From: Geminicoccaceae bacterium
GTDB taxonomy: Bacteria > Pseudomonadota > Alphaproteobacteria > Geminicoccales > Geminicoccaceae
DNA: 5,937 nucleotides
Direction of reading: 5' to 3'
Assembly: GCA_030824835.1 (NCBI GenBank)
Contig: JAPJRA010000263.1
Span: 1-5,937 of the forward strand
Shown: piece by piece, positions 1-5,600 of the stretch
Layout: each line of letters begins with the position of its first letter
Numbering within the stretch: position 1 is the first letter of the stretch
Program-made: the position numbers and the translations under genes
The notes under the pieces: generated by a model
Databases searched by the model: none
Seen by the model: the letters and a program-made list of their open reading frames with translations, nothing else
Told to the model about the DNA's origin: nothing

Positions 1-480
1 TACCTGCTGCGCTCGGCAGGCTTCATCGACGAGAACGTCAACTGGCTGGGCTCGGTCGATCACGCTCTCGGCACCATCGTCGTGGCCGACGTCTGGAAGA
101 CGACGCCGTTCATGGCGCTCCTGCTGCTGGCCGGGCTGCAGACGGTGCCGGGCTCGCTCACCGAAGCGGCGCACATGGACGGTGCCAAGGCGTGGCAGAC
201 ATTCTGGTTCGTGCGGCTGCCGCTGCTGGTGCCGACGCTGCTGATTGCCGGCATGTTCCGCGCCCTGGACGCCTTTCGCGTCTTCGATCTGGTCTACGTG
301 CTGACCGGCGGTGGCCCCGCCGATTCGACCGAGACGCTGTCGACGCTCAGCTACAAGATTTTGTTCTCGACGCTGCAGTTCGGCTACGGCTCTGCCCTGT
401 CGACCGCGATGTTCATCACCGAAACCCTGATCGCGATCGGTTTCGGCGTCTTCATCGTCCGCCAGTTGCGGCGGCAGTGA
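1..480 (+). CDS. ABC sugar transporter permease, MalF/UgpA type (C-terminal part)
   Basis: The open frame runs from the first base of the window to the TGA at 478-480, giving the last 159 residues of a protein whose start lies upstream. It shows the signature of inner-membrane permeases of CUT1-type carbohydrate ABC importers. The cytoplasmic EAA loop, which docks on the ATPase, is at bases 163-183 (EAAHMDG) and is followed by a FVRLPLL stretch. After a hydrophobic segment comes the MalF/UgpA-typical YVLTGGGPADST motif (about bases 295-330), and a final membrane helix ends in RQLRRQ. Full-length relatives are about 290-310 residues, so roughly half is missing. It would pair with the permease encoded immediately downstream, whose ATG overlaps this stop codon by one base. 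The substrate cannot be read from the permease. The family call is firm; the sugar is unknown. Confidence 0.95.
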   Translation, partial: YLLRSAGFIDENVNWLGSVDHALGTIVVADVWKTTPFMALLLLAGLQTVPGSLTEAAHMDGAKAWQTFWFVRLPLLVPTLLIAGMFRALDAFRVFDLVYVLTGGGPADSTETLSTLSYKILFSTLQFGYGSALSTAMFITETLIAIGFGVFIVRQLRRQ

Positions 481-1313
481 TGGTCTCGCGCAACCGCTGG
501 CGGCCGGTCCTGATCTACCTCGGCGCGGCGCTGATCCTCGTCTGGTCGGCCGGGCCGTTCGTCTGGCAGTTCTCGACCTCGTTCCAGAACGACCGGGCGC
601 TGACCGAGGCGGCACCCAGCTTGTGGCCGTCGCCCGTAACGTTCGAGCACTACGCCAACGTCTTTTTCGTCAAGAAATTCCAGCTCTATGTCCTGAACTC
701 GATCATCGTCGCCGGGCTCACCACGATCTTCTGCCTGATCATTGGCTCGCTCGCCGCGTTCTCGCTGTCGCGGCTCGACGTCAAGGGCAGGTTCGGGGTG
801 CTGGGCGTCATCCTCTCGGTGTCGATGTTCCCGCAGATCGCCGTGGTCGGCCCGCTCTACCTGATCGCCTCGGACATGGGCCTGCTCGACACCTATGCGG
901 GACTGGTCATCACCTATCTGGCGCTGGGCCTGCCACTCGTGACCTGGGTGCTGTTCGGCTATTTCGACACGCTGCCGCGCGAGATCGACGAGGCGGCGCG
1001 CATGGACGGCATCACCACCATCGGCCTGCTCGTGCGCATCATCATCCCCATGTCGCTGCCCGGGATCGTCACCACGGGCCTCCTGGCGTTCATCGCGGCG
1101 TGGAACGAGTTCATGTTCGCGCTGGCCTTCACCTCGACTATCGAGCACCAGACCATCCCGGTGGGCATCGCCAACTTCACCAACCTCTATTACGTGCCCT
1201 GGGGCGACATCGCCGCCGCGTCCGTGGTCGTCACGGTGCCGCTGATCGTCCTGGTGCTCTTCTTCCAGCGGCACATCATCGAAGGTCTCACGCAGGGCGC
1301 GGTCAAAGAATGA
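480..1313 (+). CDS. ABC sugar transporter permease, MalG/UgpE type
   Basis: This complete 277-residue integral membrane protein is the second permease of a CUT1-type carbohydrate ABC importer. Six hydrophobic segments can be seen at about residues 10-30, 71-95, 107-130, 138-160, 192-215 and 243-262. The EAA loop is EAARMDG at residues 171-177, followed by RIIIPMSLPG. The C-terminus, QRHIIEGLTQGAVKE, is the classic MalG-family ending. The length is normal for the family. The start is the ATG at 480, sharing one base with the upstream permease stop (TGATG). The frame stays open further upstream, but that stretch lies inside the first permease and reads as low-complexity Arg/Ala sequence. No strong Shine-Dalgarno site precedes the ATG, so translation is probably coupled to the upstream gene. 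The ATPase and solute-binding protein are not in the window. The substrate is unknown but is presumably the compound metabolised by the downstream enzymes. Confidence 0.96.
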   Translation: MVSRNRWRPVLIYLGAALILVWSAGPFVWQFSTSFQNDRALTEAAPSLWPSPVTFEHYANVFFVKKFQLYVLNSIIVAGLTTIFCLIIGSLAAFSLSRLDVKGRFGVLGVILSVSMFPQIAVVGPLYLIASDMGLLDTYAGLVITYLALGLPLVTWVLFGYFDTLPREIDEAARMDGITTIGLLVRIIIPMSLPGIVTTGLLAFIAAWNEFMFALAFTSTIEHQTIPVGIANFTNLYYVPWGDIAAASVVVTVPLIVLVLFFQRHIIEGLTQGAVKE

Positions 1314-2146
1314 ACATGTCGGATAGCACCAAGACAAAACTGCAGGTCGGCTGCCAGACCTATACCTGGGAGATGCTGGGCGACGCCTGGAACGGCAACG
1401 CCGACGACCTGTTGGCGGCGATCGGCGGTGGCGGCTATGCCGGCATCGAGATCACCGACACGATGATCGGGCACTATGCCGACCGCCCGGAGGCCTTCGC
1501 CGAGGCACTGGCGCGGCACGGCCTGACGCTGGTGGCGTTCGCCTGCGGCAGCGCCAGCGGCTTCACCGAGCCCGAGGCCCTTGCGGACGATCTCAGGGCG
1601 GTGGAGCGGTGGCTGACGTTCGTCGGCCGGTTCCCGGGTGCGGTCCTGTCCCTCGGCAGCGCCACGGTTATGAGCCCCGGCAGCCGGGAGGGCAAGTTCG
1701 CGGCGGCGGCCCGGTTCTACAACGAGGCCGGCAGGCGCGGCATCGAGGCCGGCGTCCCGGTGGCGCTGCACCCCAGCTCGCACCACAACACGCTGCTGGA
1801 GACCAGGGCGGACTACGACCGGATCATGGCCCTCACCGACCCCGCGCTGATCGGCTGGGTACCGGATACGGGCCACGTCCTGCGCGGCAGGCAGGACATC
1901 CTCGACACGCTGCGAACCTATCAGGCTCGCATCCGCTACCTGCATCTGAAGGACGTCGACGCGGCCGGGAACTGGAGCATGCTCGGCGAAGGCGTGTGCC
2001 CGACGACGGACGTGATCGACGTGGTCGCCGCGGCGCCGGGCTTCAACGGCTGGCTGGTGCTGGAGGAGGAATCGGCCACCGCCGCCGCGGACCCCGTGGC
2101 GGCGGTGCGGCGCAACCGCGACACGCTGCGCACGTTGGCGGCGTGA
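1310..2146 (+). CDS. Sugar phosphate isomerase/epimerase family protein, IolE-like TIM barrel
   Basis: This is a 278-residue soluble protein of the xylose-isomerase-like TIM-barrel superfamily, which includes AP endonuclease IV, IolE, IolI and tagatose 3-epimerase. Visible motifs are GCQTYTW (14-20), GIEIT with E47 (45-49), HPSSHHNTLLET (154-165), PDTGH with D186 and H189 (185-189), HLKD with H212 (212-215), GEG (226-228) and LVLEEE (249-254). D186, H212 and E252 sit where the family binds its divalent metal. At the strand-5 ligand, where epimerases have Glu, this protein has H154. The HP-x-x-H...LLET pattern resembles inosose dehydratase (IolE) rather than tagatose epimerase. A dehydratase, isomerase or keto-sugar lyase is therefore possible. 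The ATG at 1310 overlaps the permease stop (ATGA); the ATG at 1316 is an alternative. It sits directly before a Gfo/Idh/MocA dehydrogenase, the usual partner of such enzymes. The fold is certain; reaction and substrate are inferred. Confidence 0.9.
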   Translation: MNMSDSTKTKLQVGCQTYTWEMLGDAWNGNADDLLAAIGGGGYAGIEITDTMIGHYADRPEAFAEALARHGLTLVAFACGSASGFTEPEALADDLRAVERWLTFVGRFPGAVLSLGSATVMSPGSREGKFAAAARFYNEAGRRGIEAGVPVALHPSSHHNTLLETRADYDRIMALTDPALIGWVPDTGHVLRGRQDILDTLRTYQARIRYLHLKDVDAAGNWSMLGEGVCPTTDVIDVVAAAPGFNGWLVLEEESATAAADPVAAVRRNRDTLRTLAA

Positions 2147-2148
2147 GG
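2145..2148 (+). promoter_or_regulatory. Shine-Dalgarno site of the Gfo/Idh/MocA gene
   Basis: GAGG lies 8 bases before the ATG at 2157 and overlaps the stop codon of the preceding gene. This is the only clear gap between genes (10 bases), and the site supports 2157 as the start. Confidence 0.6.
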
Positions 2149-2156
2149 ACGCCCGG

Positions 2157-3233
2157 ATGACCAGGAAGGAAGCGAGGCGCCTGCGCGTGGGCGTGCTCGG
2201 CTGCGGGCCGATCGCACAGTTCGCCCATCTCGAGGCCTGCACCAAGGCGCGCAACGCCGATCTCCACGCCATCTGCGACACCGCACCCGACCTGCTGGAC
2301 CGCATGCAGGCCACCTACGCCGTGCCGCGCGCCTATGGCGACTACGACGCCATGCTGGCCGATCCCGAGATCGAGGCGGTGATCGTGGCGACCTCGGACG
2401 CGTTCCACGTGCCGATGTCGATCCGGGCGCTGAAGGCGGGCAAGGCCGTACTCTGCGAGAAGCCCATCGGGATTGCTGTCGACGAGGTCGAGGAGTTGCG
2501 CGCCGTGGTCGGGCGGACCGGCCGGATCCTGCAGGTCGGGCACATGAAGCGTTTCGACCCGGGGCTCGAGGCGGCGCGCGAGTTCATCCTGACCGATATG
2601 GGGGAGCTGCTGGCGCTGAAGGCTTGGTACTGCGACAGCACGCATCGCTACAGCATGACCGACGCCGTGCAGCCGCTGCCGATCGCCAGCCGCCATGCGA
2701 GCAAGCCGCGCGAGAACCCGAAGGCCGACCTGCGCCGCTACTACATGCTGGCGCACGGCAGCCATCTGGTCGACACCGCCCGCTTCCTGTGCGGCGAGAT
2801 CACCGAGGTGCGCGCCCGGCTGGCCGAGCGGTTCGGCGCCTATTGCTGGTTCGTCGAGACCAGCTTCGCCAACGGCACGCTGGGCCACCTGGACCTGACG
2901 GTGGCCGTGCGCATGGACTGGCACGAAGGATTTCAGCTCTACGGCGAGCACGGCAGCATCCTCGCGAAGACCTACAACCCCTGGTACTACCGCTCGAGCG
3001 AGGTCGACATCTTCCACGAGAAGAACGCGACCTGGCGCCGTCCGCTGGGCGCGGACGGGCACTTCTTCCGCCGCCAGGTCGAAGGCTTCGCCGATTCCGT
3101 GCTTCACGGCGCACCCTTGCGCGGCGCCGACATCGAGGACGGGCTGGCCTCGGTCCGGGTCATGGCCGCGATCGCGGAGTCGGCGCGCACGGGCCAAGCG
3201 GTGAAGGTGGTCGACATGCGAGGCGCCATCTGA
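2157..3233 (+). CDS. Gfo/Idh/MocA family NAD(P)-dependent oxidoreductase
   Basis: This 358-residue cytoplasmic enzyme has an N-terminal Rossmann domain (about 10-125) and a C-terminal alpha/beta substrate domain. The dinucleotide-binding motif is VGVLGCGPIAQ (11-21). CEKPI (100-104) carries the family's catalytic Lys, K102, and GHMKRF (128-133) is the typical motif that follows. HGSHLVDTARFLCGE (200-214) carries the probable catalytic H203. Members oxidise a sugar, inositol or glycoside hydroxyl to a ketone or lactone using NAD(P)+, or run the reverse reduction. In many inositol-dehydrogenase-like members an Asp stands four residues before the catalytic His; here that position is A199. The region between 155 and 195 is rich in aromatic and basic residues and may shape the substrate pocket. 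No export signal is visible. Length is normal. The start is set by the GAGG at 2145-2148, and the stop overlaps the next start (TGATG). Its position between two TIM-barrel enzymes suggests it makes or consumes their keto-sugar. Confidence 0.93.
   Translation: MTRKEARRLRVGVLGCGPIAQFAHLEACTKARNADLHAICDTAPDLLDRMQATYAVPRAYGDYDAMLADPEIEAVIVATSDAFHVPMSIRALKAGKAVLCEKPIGIAVDEVEELRAVVGRTGRILQVGHMKRFDPGLEAAREFILTDMGELLALKAWYCDSTHRYSMTDAVQPLPIASRHASKPRENPKADLRRYYMLAHGSHLVDTARFLCGEITEVRARLAERFGAYCWFVETSFANGTLGHLDLTVAVRMDWHEGFQLYGEHGSILAKTYNPWYYRSSEVDIFHEKNATWRRPLGADGHFFRRQVEGFADSVLHGAPLRGADIEDGLASVRVMAAIAESARTGQAVKVVDMRGAI
3220..3223 (+). promoter_or_regulatory. Possible Shine-Dalgarno site of the second TIM-barrel gene
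   Basis: GAGG inside the end of the dehydrogenase gene lies 9 bases before the ATG at 3233. It supports that start, which also shares one base with the upstream stop. The spacing is slightly long, and coupling by overlap may be enough on its own. Confidence 0.4.
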
Positions 3234-4057
3234 TGCGCCTGGGCATCTTCGCCAAGACCTTCGCCGGAGCCGACGCTGCCACAGTGCTCGGGGCCGTGCG
3301 CCGTGCCGGGTATGATTGCACCCAGTTCAACATGGCCTGTGTCGGCCTGCCGCCGATGCCGGACGCCATCGACGAGGCCACGCTGGCCGAGATCCGCGCC
3401 GCGGCCGCTGCGGCCGGCGTGGGCATCGTCGCCCTCTCCGCCACCTACAACATGATCCATCCCGACCCGGCCGTGCGCGCCGACGGTCTCCGCCGGCTGG
3501 AGGTGATACTGGCAGCGGCCTGCGCGCTCGAGGTGGGGCTGGTCACGCTATGCACGGGCAGCCGCGACGCCCAGGACCAGTGGCGGCATCATCCCGACAA
3601 CCTCACGCCCGCCGCCTGGGCGGATCTGTGCCGGGAAATGGCGCAGGCGGTGGCGCTGGCCGAGGCCGCCGGGGTCGATCTTGGCATCGAGCCGGAGCAG
3701 GCCAACGTCGTGATGTCGGCCGCCGATGCGAGGCGCCTGATCGGCGAGATGGGCTCGGCGCGCGTCCGTGTTGTCCTCGACCCAGCCAACCTGTTCAAGC
3801 AGGCGAACCGCGCGCAGGCGCGGGCCATCGTGGCGGCGGCGGTCGAGCTGCTGGGCGACCGCATCGCCATGGCCCACGCGAAGGATCGCGCCGACAACGG
3901 CAGCTTCACGACCGTGGGCCAGGGGGTCGTGGATTTCCCCGACCTCATCGCGCGGCTGCGCGGCGTCGGCTTTGCCGGACCCGTGGTGACGCACGGGCTG
4001 ACGGCCGAGGAGGCCCCGGCCGTGGCATCGTTCCTGTCCGGGCTGCTGGCCCGATGA
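3233..4057 (+). CDS. Sugar phosphate isomerase/epimerase family protein, divergent TIM barrel
   Basis: This 274-residue protein has the same TIM-barrel superfamily fold as the gene at 1310 but belongs to a different subgroup. It opens with MRLGIFAKTF. Other landmarks are the strand-3 motif ATYNMIHPD (70-78), LGIEPEQ with E153 (150-156), VLDPANL with D183 (181-187), AHAKD with H215 (214-218), GQGVVDF (229-235) and GPVVTHGLTAEE (249-260). E153, D183 and H215 correspond to three metal ligands of tagatose 3-epimerase-type enzymes. The fourth ligand, a Glu on strand 8, appears to be replaced by H254. The protein probably binds a divalent metal and moves a proton next to a keto group (isomerase, epimerase or lyase), but the reaction is not known. 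The ATG at 3233 overlaps the dehydrogenase stop, and the stop overlaps the hydrolase start. Two distinct paralogues flanking one dehydrogenase suggest successive steps or a heteromeric enzyme. Confidence 0.9.
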   Translation: MRLGIFAKTFAGADAATVLGAVRRAGYDCTQFNMACVGLPPMPDAIDEATLAEIRAAAAAAGVGIVALSATYNMIHPDPAVRADGLRRLEVILAAACALEVGLVTLCTGSRDAQDQWRHHPDNLTPAAWADLCREMAQAVALAEAAGVDLGIEPEQANVVMSAADARRLIGEMGSARVRVVLDPANLFKQANRAQARAIVAAAVELLGDRIAMAHAKDRADNGSFTTVGQGVVDFPDLIARLRGVGFAGPVVTHGLTAEEAPAVASFLSGLLAR

Positions 4058-4863
4058 GAATGGGCACGCTGCGGCGCGACGATGCCGTCTTGCGCTTCTT
4101 CGTCGGCGTAAAAGGCAGCCCGTGCCTGTTCCAGCACGGTCTCGGTGGGAATGCGGCGCAGGTCGCGGAAAACTTCCCGGACGGCCCGGCCTATCGGCGC
4201 CTCACCGTCGAGTGCCGGGCGCAGGGGCAGTCGGAGCCCGGGTCCGTGCGCCCGTTCTCGATCGCGATGTTCGCCGCCGACGTCATGGCGGCCTGTGACC
4301 GCTGCGGTATCGAGCGGTTCATTGCCGGCGGCATCTCGACGGGGGCCGCCATTGCCCTTCATCTGGCCGTCCGTCATCCCGGGCGGGTGACGGGGCTGGT
4401 GCTGGCCCGCCCGGCGTGGCTGTTCGAGCCGGCCCCGACGAACATGCAGCCCTTCGTGGAGATCGCGCATCTGCTGCGGACGGAGGCGCCCACGGTCGCG
4501 CGCGACCGTTTCGCGGACTCGCCGACCGCCCTGATGCTGGCGCGCGAGGCCCCGGACAACCTGGCCTCGCTGCTCAAGTTCTTCGACCGGCCCGATCCCC
4601 GGCTCACCGCCGACCTCGTGGACGATATCGCGCGCGACGGACCCGGCGTGACGGCGGCGGACGTGGCGTCGATCGCGGCGCCGACGCTCGTGCTTGGGCA
4701 CGATCAGGATCATGTCCATCCCCTCGCCCATGCCCAAGAGCTGGCCCGGACCATTCCCGTCGCGCAGCTGGCGACGATCACCCCCAAGGCTGCCGACAAG
4801 CCGCGCCACGTGGCGGAGTTCCGGGCGGCGGTGGACGCGTTCCTGCGGCGGCAGATCCCATGA
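4054..4863 (+). CDS. Alpha/beta hydrolase family protein
   Basis: This 269-residue protein has a canonical alpha/beta-hydrolase core. The oxyanion-hole motif is FQHGLGGN (26-33). The nucleophile elbow is GGISTG (92-97) with S95. The acid is probably D219 in LVLGHDQDHVHP (212-223), and the catalytic His is probably H252 in KPRHVAEF (249-256). A variable cap occupies roughly residues 120-200. No signal peptide is visible, so it should act in the cytoplasm. By motif style it resembles the esterase/enol-lactonase branch (PcaD-like), but that branch is broad and the substrate cannot be deduced. In this operon it might open a sugar lactone made by the Gfo/Idh/MocA enzyme, hydrolyse a ring dione, or remove an acyl group from an imported sugar. 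The start is the ATG at 4054 overlapping the previous stop (ATGA); the ATG at 4060 would shorten it by two residues. Its own Shine-Dalgarno site is weak, so coupling is likely. Confidence 0.92.
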   Translation: MRMGTLRRDDAVLRFFVGVKGSPCLFQHGLGGNAAQVAENFPDGPAYRRLTVECRAQGQSEPGSVRPFSIAMFAADVMAACDRCGIERFIAGGISTGAAIALHLAVRHPGRVTGLVLARPAWLFEPAPTNMQPFVEIAHLLRTEAPTVARDRFADSPTALMLAREAPDNLASLLKFFDRPDPRLTADLVDDIARDGPGVTAADVASIAAPTLVLGHDQDHVHPLAHAQELARTIPVAQLATITPKAADKPRHVAEFRAAVDAFLRRQIP

Positions 4864-4865
4864 CC

Positions 4866-4870
4866 GGAGG
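4866..4870 (+). promoter_or_regulatory. Strong Shine-Dalgarno site deciding the epimerase start
   Basis: GGAGG lies 7 bases before the ATG at 4878, the best ribosome-binding site in the window. It falls downstream of the alternative ATG at 4860, which overlaps the hydrolase stop, so it favours 4878 as the main start. Confidence 0.75.
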
Positions 4871-4877
4871 TCCGAGC

Positions 4878-5600
4878 ATGCACAAGACCAGACCCGGCGC
4901 CTTCGTGGCCAGCCTGCCGCGCGACCGTCTGCTCGGCGAGTTCTCGCTCTGGTCTGCGGACCTGTGCGACCTCGCGGCCGACCTACGCCGCACCGAGGCC
5001 CATGCCGACATCTACCATGTCGACGTCGCCGACGGCCGCTTCGCGCCCTCGTTCCTGTTCTTCCCCGACCAGGTTGCCCGAATCCGGGCACTGACCAGGC
5101 GGCCGATCCACGTGCACCTGATGGTCGAGGGCACCATCCTGCTCGAGCAGATCCGCCAGTTTGCGGCGGCGGGTGCGGATCTCGTGACCGTCCATCCGGA
5201 AAACGGGCCGGTCACGGCCGAGGCGCTGTCGCTCATCGGCGAGCTCGGCTGTGCTGCCGGCGTCGTGCTGCGGTTGGAGACGCCGGTCGCCACCCTGGCG
5301 CCCTATCTGGACCGGGTATCGTTCGTGACGCTCCTCGGCACGGCGATCGGGGTCAAGGGCCAGGGGCTGTCGGAGGAGGCCTGTCCGCGGCTGGAGGAGG
5401 TGCGGCGCATGCTGCGCGCCGCCGGGCGCGAGGATGCGGTGCGCCTCGCCGCCGACGGAGGCATCCGGGCCGAGACGGTGCCCCGGCTGCGGGCCGCCGG
5501 AGCGCAGACGGTGGTGCTGGGCTCGCTCGCGTTCGGCGATCCCGATCTTGCCGCGCGCATCGACTGGCTGCACGGCCTGCCGGAGCCGGCGGCCGCATGA
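4878..5600 (+). CDS. Ribulose-phosphate 3-epimerase-like protein (possible AlsE-type epimerase)
   Basis: This 240-residue TIM-barrel protein belongs to the ribulose-phosphate 3-epimerase family, which interconverts D-ribulose 5-phosphate and D-xylulose 5-phosphate, or D-allulose 6-phosphate and D-fructose 6-phosphate in AlsE. The family motifs are FSLWSADLCDL (22-32), YHVDVADGRFAPSF (46-59), HVHLMV (78-83), VTVHPE (103-108) and AADGGI (191-196). Metal ligands and acid/base residues H47, D49, H80 and D193 are all present. It departs from housekeeping Rpe in two places: the usual VMDG is VADG, and the PGFGGQ loop is replaced by LGTAIGVKGQG (153-163). It is therefore probably a specialised paralogue for a related ketose phosphate, not the Calvin or pentose-pathway enzyme. 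An alternative ATG at 4860 would add six residues. It is followed directly by a ROK kinase, the same order as E. coli alsE-alsK. Confidence 0.88.
   Translation: MHKTRPGAFVASLPRDRLLGEFSLWSADLCDLAADLRRTEAHADIYHVDVADGRFAPSFLFFPDQVARIRALTRRPIHVHLMVEGTILLEQIRQFAAAGADLVTVHPENGPVTAEALSLIGELGCAAGVVLRLETPVATLAPYLDRVSFVTLLGTAIGVKGQGLSEEACPRLEEVRRMLRAAGREDAVRLAADGGIRAETVPRLRAAGAQTVVLGSLAFGDPDLAARIDWLHGLPEPAAA

Noticed and set aside
192..479. Upstream extension of the second permease frame
   Set aside because: The frame is open, but the stretch lies inside the first permease and translates to Arg/Ala-rich low-complexity sequence. The ATG at 480 gives the normal family length.
384..1337. 317-codon open frame on the minus strand opposite the permeases
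   Set aside because: Its very charged, Asp/Arg/His-rich translation is the complement pattern of the hydrophobic permease codons, with no domain of its own.
1190..2314. 374-codon open frame on the minus strand opposite the first TIM-barrel gene
   Set aside because: It covers a gene with strong family motifs on the plus strand, and its composition fits a shadow frame.
2043..3197. 384-codon open frame on the minus strand opposite the dehydrogenase
   Set aside because: It is antisense to a gene with clear Rossmann and EKP motifs and has no recognisable domain or start signal.
2172..3737. Ten-base word GCGAGGCGCC occurring three times (2172-2181, 3218-3227, 3728-3737)
   Set aside because: All copies are inside coding sequence, are unevenly spaced and fit frequent codons in GC-rich DNA. 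There is no palindrome or promoter context to suggest an operator.
4054..4863. Hydrolase as PcaD (3-oxoadipate enol-lactonase)
   Set aside because: The motif style is similar, but no aromatic-catabolism gene is nearby and the neighbours are all carbohydrate enzymes, so the symbol is not justified.
3589..5091. 500-codon open frame on the minus strand
   Set aside because: It spans parts of three well-supported plus-strand genes, is dominated by Arg, Gly and Ala, and shows no family motif. It is the usual antisense shadow of GC-rich coding DNA.
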